A stretch of 64,000 bases of DNA from Sedimentitalea xiamensis (GTDB lineage: Bacteria > Pseudomonadota > Alphaproteobacteria > Rhodobacterales > Rhodobacteraceae), in the NCBI RefSeq assembly GCF_030164465.1, contig NZ_JASNJE010000024.1:1-64000 (forward strand). Reading direction: 5' to 3'. The notes under the pieces were generated by a model that worked only from the letters and a program-made list of their open reading frames with translations, was not told where the DNA came from and did no database searches. How positions within the stretch are numbered: the first letter of the stretch is position 1; each line of letters begins with the position of its first letter. A program made the position numbers and the translations under genes. This document shows, in pieces, positions 23,648 to 32,561 of this stretch.

Positions 23648-24880
23648 ATGAAACTGCAGGATCTCGATATCATCGTGACCGCGCCGCCGGCTCCGGGGTG
23701 GGGCGGGCGCTACTGGATCCTCGTCAAGGTGACGACGGATACCGGGATCACCGGCTGGGGCGAATGCTATGCCGCGTCGGTCGGGCCCGAGGCGATGCGG
23801 GCCGTGATCTCGGACGTGTTTGCCCGGCACATGCTGGGCGAGAACCCGGAGAATATCGAACTGATGTTCCGGCGGGCCTATTCCAGCGGATTCACGCAGC
23901 GTCCCGACTTGACCGTGATGGGCGCGTTCTCCGGCCTCGAAATCGCCTGCTGGGACATTATCGGCAAGCACCGCGACCGACCGGTACATGCGCTGATCGG
24001 CGGGCGGATGAACGACCGGATCCGCGCCTATTCCTATCTCTACCCGCTGACGCAGCACAATCTGACGGATTTCTGGACCGCGCCGGACCAGGCCGCCGAG
24101 AGTGCGGCCGAACTGGTGCGGCAGGGTTATACGGCGGTCAAGTTCGACCCGGCGGGTCCCTACACGATGCGCGGCGGCCACATGCCGGCGATGCGTGACA
24201 TTTCGATGTCGGTCGCCTTCTGCGCGGTGATCCGCGATGCGGTTGGCGACCGGGCCGACCTTTTGTTCGGCACCCATGGGCAGTTCACCACGGCGGGGGC
24301 GATCCGCCTGGGGCAGGCGCTGGAACCCTATATGCCGCTGTGGTTCGAGGAACCGGTGCCGCCGGACAACATCGATGAAATGGCCCGCGTGGCGGCAACG
24401 GTGCGCATTCCCGTCGCCACCGGCGAGCGGCTGACGACCAGGGCCGAGTTCGCCGCGGTCCTGCGCTCCGGCGCGGCCAGCATCCTGCAACCGGCGCTGG
24501 GGCGGTGCGGCGGGATCTGGGAAGCCAGGAAAATCGCGGCCCTGGCCGAAGCGCATTGCGCGCAGATGGCGCCGCATCTCTATGCCGGGCCGGTGGAATG
24601 GGCGGCGAATATCCAGCTGGCCGCCTGCATTCCCAACATCCTGATGTTGGAATCCATAGAGACATCTTTTCACGCGGCCCTGATCAGGGGGACGATTTCG
24701 GTTCAGGACGGGTTTGTCGAACCGCCGGAGGCGCCGGGTCTGGGTATCGATGTCGACGAGGATCTGGCGCGGGCGCACCCCTATACCGGCAGCGGTCTGC
24801 ACCTGGAAATGCAGGAAGCGCCCTGCGATTATGTGAACGGCAACGCGTTTCAGGGGGGTGCGCCCGCGACAGAGGGGTGA
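23648..24880 (+). CDS. Mandelate racemase/muconate lactonizing enzyme family protein
   Basis: A 410-residue enolase-superfamily enzyme. The capping domain begins MKLQDLDIIVTAPPAPGWGG and TGITGWGECYA; the barrel contains VKFDPAG (base lysine region), the second acidic ligand in LWFEEPVPPDNI and the ATGERLTTRAEF segment. The pattern suits sugar-acid dehydratases or racemases of the mandelate racemase subgroup (galactonate or related acids). The exact substrate is not identifiable. It lies after the alcohol dehydrogenase and before an ArsR regulator, probably in one transcription unit interrupted by the repeat. Confidence 0.85.
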   Translation: MKLQDLDIIVTAPPAPGWGGRYWILVKVTTDTGITGWGECYAASVGPEAMRAVISDVFARHMLGENPENIELMFRRAYSSGFTQRPDLTVMGAFSGLEIACWDIIGKHRDRPVHALIGGRMNDRIRAYSYLYPLTQHNLTDFWTAPDQAAESAAELVRQGYTAVKFDPAGPYTMRGGHMPAMRDISMSVAFCAVIRDAVGDRADLLFGTHGQFTTAGAIRLGQALEPYMPLWFEEPVPPDNIDEMARVAATVRIPVATGERLTTRAEFAAVLRSGAASILQPALGRCGGIWEARKIAALAEAHCAQMAPHLYAGPVEWAANIQLAACIPNILMLESIETSFHAALIRGTISVQDGFVEPPEAPGLGIDVDEDLARAHPYTGSGLHLEMQEAPCDYVNGNAFQGGAPATEG

Positions 24881-24984
24881 CAGCGGGGCCAAGGTTGGGG
24901 CATGATGCATGCCATGGATTCAATTTTCGGGATTGCATTGTCGTGACACTTCAACCTGTGGAAGGGATTTCTGCCGAAAAACCA

Positions 24985-25275
24985 ATGGATATGGCGGCGC
25001 GCGCCTGCGAGGCGGCGGCCTACCTCAAGACGCTGGCCCACGAGGGGCGGCTGATGATCCTGTGCCATCTCGGCGCGGGCGAAAAATCGGTGGGCGAACT
25101 GGAGCAGCTTCTGTCCATCCGCCAGGCCGCTGTCAGCCAGATGCTGGCCCGTCTGCGCGAAGAGGGCCTGGTGGCCACGCGGCGGGACGGCAAGACCATC
25201 TATTATTCCTTGTCCGATAACAACACCGAACAGGTCATCGAATTGCTCTATTCGCTGTTCTGCAGTCCGGATTGA
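24985..25275 (+). CDS. ArsR family transcriptional regulator
   Basis: A 96-residue winged-helix repressor: LKTLAHEGRLMILCHLGAGE, the recognition helix in LLSIRQAAVSQMLARLREEG, and the wing LVATRRDGKTIYYSLSD. It resembles the BigR/SoxR-type ArsR regulators, and has one cysteine in the first helix region (LCHLG) and another near the C-terminus (FCSPD). Sensing by thiol chemistry is possible but not shown. The ATG at 24985 is used; a GTG at 24943 would add 14 residues. It probably regulates the catabolic run upstream or itself. Confidence 0.85.
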   Translation: MDMAARACEAAAYLKTLAHEGRLMILCHLGAGEKSVGELEQLLSIRQAAVSQMLARLREEGLVATRRDGKTIYYSLSDNNTEQVIELLYSLFCSPD

Positions 25276-25307
25276 GCCTCTGACAGGACCCGCTGCCGCC
25301 GCGCCGA

Positions 25308-25323
25308 CCGGGTCGTAACCCGG
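25308..25323. terminator. Short hairpin between convergent genes
   Basis: CCGGGT (25308-25313), loop CGTA, ACCCGG (25318-25323) form a perfect 6-bp stem between the ArsR stop and the convergent ABC protein gene. No U-run follows, so termination by this hairpin is only a possibility. Confidence 0.3.
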
Positions 25324-25361
25324 ATCTGCGACAGATCACGGGTGGCCGCGGGCAGGAGTGG

Positions 25362-28295
25362 CTATCCGTTCACGTATCCGGCAACCACCTGCAACAGCTT
25401 GAACGCGGTCGCGGCGTCGTTCTCCACCACAGCCAGGAATTCTTCGGCCCCAAGGCGCAGGCATTTCAGATCGGTGGCGGCGACCATGCTGAGTGCGCGG
25501 GGTTCGTCGCGGATCAGCCCGAGTTCCCCGACCAGCGTTCCGGGACCGACCGTGGCGATCAGCTGGTCCTGTTCGCCGGTCTTCGGCAGGATCAGGTCGG
25601 CTTCGCCTTCCAGCAACACATAGGCGCCATCGGTGGGCGCATCACCCTTGGAAAAGACGACATCGCCCTTTTCGGCCTGGAACCAGCGCGCGCCGAAGGC
25701 GAGCAGGCGCAGCTGTTTCCGGTTCAGGCCCGAGAACATGTCGGTCTGTTCCAGCGCCCGCAGCTTGCGCGCCAGATCGGCGCTGGCGACGCTGTCGCCA
25801 TCGACACCCTCGGGCATCTCGCCGCTGACGATGCGCCCCTGGCGCAGTTCAAAAACCGCGTCGAACACGGCCTCCCGTTCAAAGCCCTCGTTCAGGTAGA
25901 CCAGCGTTGATTCCGGCAACAACCCCCGCAACCGATTGTGAACGGAGACCTGCGTGGCCATGTCATAGCTGGCCAGGGCGCGGTCCATGATCAGGATGTC
26001 CGGCCGTTTGATCGTCGCGCGACCCAGGGCCAGGGGCTCTGCGAACTGGGTCGGAAGATTGGTGCCCCCCAGCGCGATCGGAAGGTCGTAGACCAGCTGG
26101 ATCACCAGCCGCTGCATGCCGTTTTTCAGAAGAACATCGGCGACCAGCTTGCGGATTTCCTGACCCTTGGCGCCTGCCGTATCCGATACCTTGCCGAACA
26201 GAGCGTTGTCCTGCACCGACAGGCCGGGGGCGAAAGCGTCCGGGGCAAGCGGCGCGAAAAGATCGCCCAGCCCACGCTGCAGATCGCTGGCGTGGACCTG
26301 GCGCAGCTGCAGGATGCGGTCTTTCATCGCGTCCGGAAACGCCGGGCCGATCTGCTCGGCGGTGATCTGGAACGGCACCGTCAGCAATGTCGCGACCTGG
26401 TCCGCGGTCAGGCCATCAATGCCGCCCTTGCGGCTGCGCTCCACCAGGTCAAGCGCCGCCTCATAGGTTTTCGCATCCAGCCCGAGCCTGCGGAACAGGG
26501 GGTGATCGGTGCCGTCGGTTCCGAATATCTGCCGCAGCAAGTCGATCACGTCCTGGCTGAGCGCGATCAGGTCGCGGTCCAGTTTCAGTTTCTTCAACTG
26601 GTCGATGAAACCGGTCTGCTCGGCCAGCATCTGCTGGGTGATCGGACGGCGCGGTGTGGCGAGCAGAAGGTTCTCCGCGACCGGGAGGCCGGGGTTGTAA
26701 AGCTCCGGACTGAAGAAGAACACATGGGGCCGCAAACCGGCATCGCGTATCGCCTGTTGCACCGCGGGCCGCAACCGGACCAGCCGTTCCGCGAGTTCGG
26801 GATGAGCTTCGGCGTCGAAACGCTGTTCAAGTCCCCGCTGGAACAGGGCCGTTCCGGATCCCATGCCTTCGACCAGTTGCAACCACCAGTCGCGCAGCGC
26901 CTCCGGGTCGTCCGGCCCCGCGATGGCGGGCGTGGTCCAGTCGCCGTGCAGCGGATCGCCGCTGTTGCCGGCCCGGATCGCTTCCCGGATGGCGTCCGAA
27001 TCCACTCCTTCGGCTGGGGGCTGGATCTTGACCGGCATCATCACGTTGTCCCCGAAAGTCCCCTGAAACAGGACGGGATTGGACGTCGCGTGGCCGATCC
27101 GCGCAGCGATGACGGCCTGATGAAGCTTCGCGAGATCCCGCCCCCCGACAGAGACCCTGCCCGTGCTCGGCATGACTTCGCGCGTCAGCAGCTGCGCGAA
27201 GGCGCGGCGATCCTCTGAGCTGGGCGCCGCGACCGCGATGACCTTGCCGCCCGGCAGCGTCACGGTCAGATCGTCGAGCACGGTATTGCCGTCCGTATCA
27301 CGCACGCTGACGTGATCCAGAACGATGTCGCCGGTCAGATGCGGGATCTCGTCCGGCATACCCTCGATCAGCCGTTCATCCACCATGCCTGCGGGATCGA
27401 ACCGTTCGAGGATGATATCCCAGCGCACCGCCATGTCCTGCGTCTGGTTATAGTAGTCCAGCAACTCCTTCCACGGGCTGGACAAATCCTTGTAGGCGGC
27501 CAGCGCCGCCACCAGCGCGCCCAGCGAGACATTCCCCTGAAGCACGAGATAGCCGCCGATGGAAAAGAAGAAGAACGGGGTCAGCTGGGAAATGAAGTTG
27601 TTGAGGAACTTCATGAAGAATTTCTTCTGGTAGATCACGAAGCGGATGTCGAACAGCCGGCCCAGCTGGTCGGTGATCTCGGCCAGCCGGTAGCGCCAGC
27701 CGCCGTTGCTGCGCAGGGTCGCGGCCCCCGCCGCGCTTTCCCCGATGGCCGAGGCCAGGACCCGCACCTGCTTGATCCGGTCCTTGTTCAGCATGTTGAT
27801 CTGGCGTTGCAGCATCGGGATCAGCCAGGCCTGCAACGGGATCAGGGCAATCGCCGCCAGCCCGAACCAGAAGCTTTGCAGGAACAGAAAGGTCAGGATG
27901 GTCAGCATCTGGCCGCCCTGCAAGACCGGCTGGCTGATCGCATCCCCCATGAGGCCGCCCATCGGTTCGCTTTCCGCCGTCACCATCGACACCAGTTCGC
28001 CCTGGCTGACCCTTTCGAAATAGGGCTGCGGAAACCGCAGGATACGCGAGATCATCTGGTACCGGTAGCGGCGCAGCATCCGTTCGGACAACACGCCCTT
28101 CATCGTGTTGATCCGCATTTTCATCAGCCCGTGCAGAAGCACGGAAATCAGGAAGGCGGCGCAGAGAACCCAGAGAAACGCCACCTGAGACATCTGGATG
28201 CCGGCGAGTTCGACGGTGCTGGTTTCCGATCCGATCGCGTCATTGATGATGCGCTTGGGCAATTCCAGCGTCAGGTAGAGCAGCGGGAAAAGCAT
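25362..28295 (-). CDS. ABC transporter-like protein with degenerate ATPase motifs and cyclic-nucleotide-binding-like C-terminus
   Basis: A protein of 977 residues from the first ATG (28295), likely about 25 longer. The N-terminal 300 residues are an ABC exporter-type membrane domain with six hydrophobic helices. A nucleotide-binding domain follows, but the Walker A position reads VAAPSSEDRRAF (about 353-364) and lacks the GxxGxGKS/T. The signature area reads LGGTNLPTQF (about 742), and Walker B reads ILIMDRALASYD with Arg where the catalytic Glu should be. An unusual segment of some 300 residues splits the two halves. From about 847 a CRP-like domain follows (LNRKQLRLLAFGARW, GDVVFSKGDAPTDGAYVLLE, GELGLIRDEPR). 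Such proteins recur in Rhodobacteraceae, but their role is unknown. Confidence 0.8.
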   Translation of the reverse strand: MLFPLLYLTLELPKRIINDAIGSETSTVELAGIQMSQVAFLWVLCAAFLISVLLHGLMKMRINTMKGVLSERMLRRYRYQMISRILRFPQPYFERVSQGELVSMVTAESEPMGGLMGDAISQPVLQGGQMLTILTFLFLQSFWFGLAAIALIPLQAWLIPMLQRQINMLNKDRIKQVRVLASAIGESAAGAATLRSNGGWRYRLAEITDQLGRLFDIRFVIYQKKFFMKFLNNFISQLTPFFFFSIGGYLVLQGNVSLGALVAALAAYKDLSSPWKELLDYYNQTQDMAVRWDIILERFDPAGMVDERLIEGMPDEIPHLTGDIVLDHVSVRDTDGNTVLDDLTVTLPGGKVIAVAAPSSEDRRAFAQLLTREVMPSTGRVSVGGRDLAKLHQAVIAARIGHATSNPVLFQGTFGDNVMMPVKIQPPAEGVDSDAIREAIRAGNSGDPLHGDWTTPAIAGPDDPEALRDWWLQLVEGMGSGTALFQRGLEQRFDAEAHPELAERLVRLRPAVQQAIRDAGLRPHVFFFSPELYNPGLPVAENLLLATPRRPITQQMLAEQTGFIDQLKKLKLDRDLIALSQDVIDLLRQIFGTDGTDHPLFRRLGLDAKTYEAALDLVERSRKGGIDGLTADQVATLLTVPFQITAEQIGPAFPDAMKDRILQLRQVHASDLQRGLGDLFAPLAPDAFAPGLSVQDNALFGKVSDTAGAKGQEIRKLVADVLLKNGMQRLVIQLVYDLPIALGGTNLPTQFAEPLALGRATIKRPDILIMDRALASYDMATQVSVHNRLRGLLPESTLVYLNEGFEREAVFDAVFELRQGRIVSGEMPEGVDGDSVASADLARKLRALEQTDMFSGLNRKQLRLLAFGARWFQAEKGDVVFSKGDAPTDGAYVLLEGEADLILPKTGEQDQLIATVGPGTLVGELGLIRDEPRALSMVAATDLKCLRLGAEEFLAVVENDAATAFKLLQVVAGYVNG

Positions 28296-28495
28296 TGATG
28301 TGACGACCAGAAGGATCAGCTGATCGCGTTTCGAGTATTTCCAGATGAAACCGAAAATCGTACGTTCTATAATGCCATTCCAAATCCGCGGCAGCCGCCC
28401 GGAAAACCGGGCGCACCGCCTCTTCTCCCCTAATCCGCGAGCCTAGCAATCAGACCCGTCCCGACGCAATGGGCAAGGCGTGCGCGCCCCCGGCG

Positions 28496-29185
28496 TTACT
28501 TGGACAGGTCCTTGACCCAGGACATCTGCTGCTTGGCCTTTTCGAATTCTGCCTTGACCGTGTCGACCTCTTTTGCATCCTTCCCGAGGTAATTCTTGAT
28601 CCGGTTCAGAATCCGATCCATTGCCTCGGCCGAATTGAGGTAACTCTGCTTTACATACTGCGCGGCCTGTTCATGGCCTTTCTGAGCCTTCCTGGTCGTG
28701 AGGCCGAGGTATAAAAGCTTCTTTTCAGCGGCCTTGCTGGCCTTTTCATAGGCTTTGCCGGCGATTTCCGCCTTCATCTTGTCGCCGGAGCTGTTCGACT
28801 TGTTGGCCTTGTCGATGGCCTTGGCCAGCGTCGAATACATGTCCTGCAGCGCGCTCGCCGTTTCCGTCGCGTCCCGAAGTTCGCTGGTATAGGTCTTGGT
28901 CAGATTGCGCAATTCGGACGCCGCGCCTTTCATGGCATCGGCCGTATTCGATCCGTAATTGGAAGCCCTAGCCATCTGGTCGAAAAACCTGGTGAAATCC
29001 TTCTGCAACTTGTCGGTTTGCGGTGGGACGCTCTTTATCGCCCGGTCCAGTTTGTCCGCGTCCCGATCGATCTCGTCGGCAGCCTTGTCCAGCCGGTCCG
29101 AGATCTTCTTGAACGACTCGATTTTCGTTTCGCCCGTGCATCGTTTCATCAGAACCGAAGGAGCGTCGTAATCTTTCAGGTTCAT
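28496..29185 (-). CDS. Lysine-rich helical (coiled-coil) protein, unknown
   Basis: A 229-residue soluble protein that is almost wholly helical and charged, with long heptad-like stretches (KISDRLDKAADEIDRDADKL, SELRDATETASALQDMYSTL, EKASKAAEKKLLYLGLTTRK). It has no signal peptide, membrane segment or known domain. Its length and charge pattern are compatible with a BAR-like or phage-shock-like helical bundle, but no specific family is recognised. The ATG at 29185 is preceded by AAAGGA. It lies upstream of the ABC-like gene on the same strand across about 125 bases, so the two may form an operon. Confidence 0.55.
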   Translation of the reverse strand: MNLKDYDAPSVLMKRCTGETKIESFKKISDRLDKAADEIDRDADKLDRAIKSVPPQTDKLQKDFTRFFDQMARASNYGSNTADAMKGAASELRNLTKTYTSELRDATETASALQDMYSTLAKAIDKANKSNSSGDKMKAEIAGKAYEKASKAAEKKLLYLGLTTRKAQKGHEQAAQYVKQSYLNSAEAMDRILNRIKNYLGKDAKEVDTVKAEFEKAKQQMSWVKDLSK

Positions 29186-29435
29186 GGATCGTCCTTTCAG
29201 GAAATGGGTGCTTCGGAAATACGCGGTGACGCCGGTCCGGCCGTCTGCCGCGTTTACCCTGTCGCCAGCTTGCGCACCGGTCAAGAACTTGCTGAAGGCA
29301 CGGACCGGTGCAGCGGTCCGTCCAGGCGCATCCGGACGCCGCACCCCTTTTTCGCAGTGGCGGGCCTCCGCCAACGCGATTGCGGCAGGGACCCGAAGCC
29401 CCTAAGCTGATCGCATTGCGAAACGGGAGGCGACC

Positions 29436-29834
29436 GTGTCCGACGTAACCAGTTCGATGTTGCTGCTTTTCTGCCTGTTGCAGATCAAACATATGTTTGC
29501 CGACTATTTCCTTCAGACCTCGGCGATGCTGGCCGGGCGTGGAGCCTATGTTCACCTGGGCCGGGCGCAGCACGCCGCCGTGCACGCGGTCGGCTCGGCC
29601 CTCGCCTTTGCCCTGGTTGGTGCGCCGGCTCTGTTCATCCTGGCGATCTGCGCCGCCGAATGGGCGGTGCATTTCCACATCGACTGGGGCAAGGCGAAAC
29701 ATTCCGAAATGGCTCAACTCGGCCCGAAGGATGCCGGATACTGGCGCGCCGCCGGGCTGGACCAGGCGCTGCACCAGTTCACCTATATCGGCATGGTCTG
29801 GGCCTGGCTCCATTTCACCGTGCCGGCGGCCTGA
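29436..29834 (+). CDS. DUF3307 family membrane protein
   Basis: A 132-residue protein with three or four hydrophobic helices and the DUF3307 pattern: LLLFCLLQIKHMFADYFLQT near the start, a central HAAVHAVGSALAFAL helix, HFHIDWGKAK and LDQALHQFTYIGMVWAWLHF at the end. The conserved His and Asp in H-x-DYF, HFHIDWGK and DQALHQ are characteristic. Function unknown. The start is GTG at 29436, with a strong GGGAGG five bases upstream. The 29186-29435 gap before it shows no gene. Confidence 0.85.
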   Translation: MSDVTSSMLLLFCLLQIKHMFADYFLQTSAMLAGRGAYVHLGRAQHAAVHAVGSALAFALVGAPALFILAICAAEWAVHFHIDWGKAKHSEMAQLGPKDAGYWRAAGLDQALHQFTYIGMVWAWLHFTVPAA

Positions 29835-29867
29835 CGCGGCGGCGGCGCCCGCCGCGCCCGCTGCCGT

Positions 29868-31670
29868 TTACCGCCCGATGTGATGGGTGTCCTGCAAGCC
29901 GTAGACCGGCGTGTCGATGCCTTCCATCCGCGCCTTCAACTGGAGCGACAGGAACTGCGAATAGTGCCGTGACTGGTGCAGGTTGCCGCCGTGGAACCAC
30001 AGCGCCTCCTGCTGGGTCGGTTTCCACATGTTGCGCTGTTCGCCTTCCCACGGCCCCGGATCCTTGGGCGTGTCCGATCCAAGCCCCCAGACCTTCCCGA
30101 CCTTGTCCGCGGTTTCCTGGTCGATCAGGTCCGCAACCCAGCCGTTCATCGATCCGTAGCCCGTGGCATAGACGATCAGGTCCGCGTCCAGCCGCGAGCC
30201 GTCCTCGAAGATCACGCCGTTTTCGTCGATCTCGCTCACCTGCCCGGTCTTCAGCTTGATCTTGCCGTCGATGATCAGCTGGCTGGCGCCCACGTCGATG
30301 TAATAGCCCGACCCGCGGCGCAGGTATTTCATGAACAGCCCCGACCCGTCCGCGCCCCAGTCGAGCTGGAACCCGGCCTTTTCCAGCCCGGCATAAAACT
30401 CTGCGTCGATCTCCTTGATCCGGTCGTATACCGGGATCTGGAATTCATGCATGATCCGGTAAGGCAGCGAGGCAAAGATCATGTCGGCCTTCTGCGTCGT
30501 CACCCCGGCCTCGACCGCGCGTTCGGAATAGAGATCGCCGAGCCCGATCTCCATCAGCGGCTCAGAGCGCACGATATGGGTCGACGATCGCTGCACCATC
30601 GTAACGTCCACGTCGTTTTCCCAAAGTGCGGCGCAGATGTCATGGGCCGAATTGTTCGACCCGATCACCACCGCCTTCTTGCCCCTGTAGGCATCCGGCC
30701 CCGGATGCTTGCTGGAATGGTGTTGATCGCCCTTGAACTTCTCCATGCCGGGGAAATTCGGCATGTTGGGCTTGGCCGACATGCCGGTGGCAAAGACCAG
30801 CTGCTTCGGTTTCAGCGTCACCTTTTCTCCGTCCCGGTCCACGGTGACGGTCCATTCCTTGGCGGTCTCGTCGAATTCCGCATGCTGCACCGTGGAGCGG
30901 GTCCAGTAGTTCAGCTCCATGATCTTGGTATACATTTCCAGCCAGTCGCCGATCTTGTCCTTGGGTGCGAAGACCGGCCAGTTCGGCGGAAACGGCAGAT
31001 AGGGCAGATGATCATACCAGACCGGATCGTGCAGGCAGAGCGACTTGTAGCGGTTACGCCAGCTGTCGCCGGGCCGGTCGTTCTTTTCCACGATGATCGT
31101 CGGCACGCCCAGTTGCCGCAGCCGCGCCCCCAGCGCAATGCCGCCCTGCCCGCCGCCGATGATGACCGTATAGGGCTGGGTGGCGTATCCGAGTTCCGCC
31201 TGTTCCTTCTCGCGTTCCTCGGCCCAGGACAACCGTCCCTTGCCCGCGCCATGCTTGGCCCCCAGCGGGCGTTCGTAGCCCAAGGGTTCCTCGTGGCCTT
31301 TCAGTTCGGTCATCGAGGTCAGCAGGGTCCAGATCAGCCCGTCCTTCAGACGGATCAGCCCATAGCCGCGCGCGACTCCGGTTTCGAAGGTGATCCATGC
31401 GGTGGTGATCCCGCCCTCTTCGGTCGCGGTTTCTCCCTCGGCGACCTTCCATCCGCCCGGCCGTATCGCCGGCAGTTGCGCCGCCAGCATGTCGCGGATC
31501 TGCGCGCGGCCTTCCAGCGTCTTGATGTTCCAGGTGAAGGTCACGAGGTCGCGCCAGTAGCAATCGTCCTGAAACATCGCCACCGCGGCGTCGACATCGC
31601 CGCGTTCCAGAGCACTGCCGAAATCGTCCAGAAAGGTCTGGACCTGATCGTTGATCGTCGAGTCGAGCAT
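29868..31670 (-). CDS. Flavin-containing monooxygenase with N-terminal SnoaL-like domain
   Basis: A 600-residue oxidoreductase. Residues 1-125 form a SnoaL/NTF2-like domain (TFLDDFGSALERGDVDAAVA). Residues 165 onwards are a group B flavin monooxygenase: FAD motif VIIGGGQGGIALGARLRQLG at 169-188, DSWRNRYKSLCLHDPVWYDH, NADP motif VVIGSNNSAHDICAAL and a late ATGYGSMNGW segment. Such fused proteins may act as Baeyer-Villiger or S/N-oxygenases; the substrate is unknown. It is cytoplasmic. No partner genes adjoin it, and the 31671-32052 gap separates it from the divergent GNAT gene. Confidence 0.88.
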   Translation of the reverse strand: MLDSTINDQVQTFLDDFGSALERGDVDAAVAMFQDDCYWRDLVTFTWNIKTLEGRAQIRDMLAAQLPAIRPGGWKVAEGETATEEGGITTAWITFETGVARGYGLIRLKDGLIWTLLTSMTELKGHEEPLGYERPLGAKHGAGKGRLSWAEEREKEQAELGYATQPYTVIIGGGQGGIALGARLRQLGVPTIIVEKNDRPGDSWRNRYKSLCLHDPVWYDHLPYLPFPPNWPVFAPKDKIGDWLEMYTKIMELNYWTRSTVQHAEFDETAKEWTVTVDRDGEKVTLKPKQLVFATGMSAKPNMPNFPGMEKFKGDQHHSSKHPGPDAYRGKKAVVIGSNNSAHDICAALWENDVDVTMVQRSSTHIVRSEPLMEIGLGDLYSERAVEAGVTTQKADMIFASLPYRIMHEFQIPVYDRIKEIDAEFYAGLEKAGFQLDWGADGSGLFMKYLRRGSGYYIDVGASQLIIDGKIKLKTGQVSEIDENGVIFEDGSRLDADLIVYATGYGSMNGWVADLIDQETADKVGKVWGLGSDTPKDPGPWEGEQRNMWKPTQQEALWFHGGNLHQSRHYSQFLSLQLKARMEGIDTPVYGLQDTHHIGR

Positions 31671-32052
31671 GCGATTCCTCCCAAAAGCTGCCGGGCGGAG
31701 TGTTGCACGGGCAGCGTTGGTCAGGCGAACCCTTTTATGCGGGGGAAGTTCGTTCTTTCGTATGGGATCGCTTCGCGTCCGGACCGAAGGACGCGCGTTC
31801 CTGACCGGTATCCAGGGTCCTGGCGCACCACGACGGCGTTGGGGGGCAACAAGCCGGTCTCGATCTACATTGCGAGGTCGAAGACGTGTTTCCCATGTGC
31901 TATGGCAAGGCTCCGGGTCCGGACAGGACCGGTGGTGCGCTGAAACATGGCAGCGGGTTCCCGGCCCGCCGCCTATCAGCAGTCGCCCTACAATAGGCGG
32001 ATTCGCATCAGCCTAGTGAGCGACCGCATCGCACAGGTCAGGAGAACGGGAC
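31671..32052. other. 382-base gap without a recognisable gene
   Basis: Between the divergent monooxygenase and GNAT genes no frame with a family resemblance or a convincing ribosome site was found on either strand. It is long for this gene-dense region and presumably holds two promoters; GGAGAACGGGAC directly before 32053 is the GNAT ribosome site. Confidence 0.5.
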
Positions 32053-32556
32053 ATGACGGATTTCCGAAAGGGCAAGAGCAACGATATCGAGGCGCTGGAA
32101 CGGCTTTATCCGGCGGCCTTCCCGGATGAAGACCTACTGCCCCTGGTGCGCGCCCTGACGAACGCGCCCGGCGTTCTGTCCGTCGTGGCCTGCGACGGCA
32201 CCGACCTGATCGGGCACGCCGCCTTTACCCGCTGCTCGGTGGCGGGAACGCCGGTCGCGCTGTTGGGTCCGGTCGCGGTCGCCCCGGCGCGGCAGGACAA
32301 GGGGCTGGGCGGCGCGCTGATCCGGCAGGGACTCGACGATCTCGGGCAGGCGGGCGTCGCCCAGGTCATGGTGCTGGGCGATCCGGCCTACTATGGGCGG
32401 TTCGGGTTCCGTGCCGATGCTGCGGTTGCCGCGCCCTATCCGCTGCCGGAGGCGTGGGCGGCGGCATGGCAGTCGCTGCACCTGGGCGATGGGCCGGCTG
32501 CACAGGGCGTGCTGGAGGTGCCGGACCCCTGGCGCGACCCGGCACTGTGGTCCTGA
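32053..32556 (+). CDS. GNAT family N-acetyltransferase
   Basis: A 167-residue acetyl-CoA-dependent transferase. The core reads TPVALLGPVAVAPARQDKGL then GGALIRQGLDDLGQAG, with the R/Q-x-x-G-x-G/A pyrophosphate loop DKGLGGALI. PAYYGRFGFRADAAVAAPYP fits the YhbS/PhnO-like GNAT subgroup. The acceptor is unknown. The GGAGAA ribosome site supports ATG 32053. It is convergent with the thiolase gene, six bases apart. Confidence 0.88.
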   Translation: MTDFRKGKSNDIEALERLYPAAFPDEDLLPLVRALTNAPGVLSVVACDGTDLIGHAAFTRCSVAGTPVALLGPVAVAPARQDKGLGGALIRQGLDDLGQAGVAQVMVLGDPAYYGRFGFRADAAVAAPYPLPEAWAAAWQSLHLGDGPAAQGVLEVPDPWRDPALWS

Positions 32557-32561
32557 GCGGC

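Noticed and set aside
20885-24910. A very long minus-strand open frame opposite the catabolic genes
   Set aside because: It is arginine-, glycine- and alanine-rich without any domain and lies opposite several well-supported genes; long antisense frames are common in GC-rich DNA.
24904-24945. Short ATG frame before the ArsR gene that could be a leader peptide
   Set aside because: It has no ribosome site and no regulatory amino-acid run or attenuator structure was seen.
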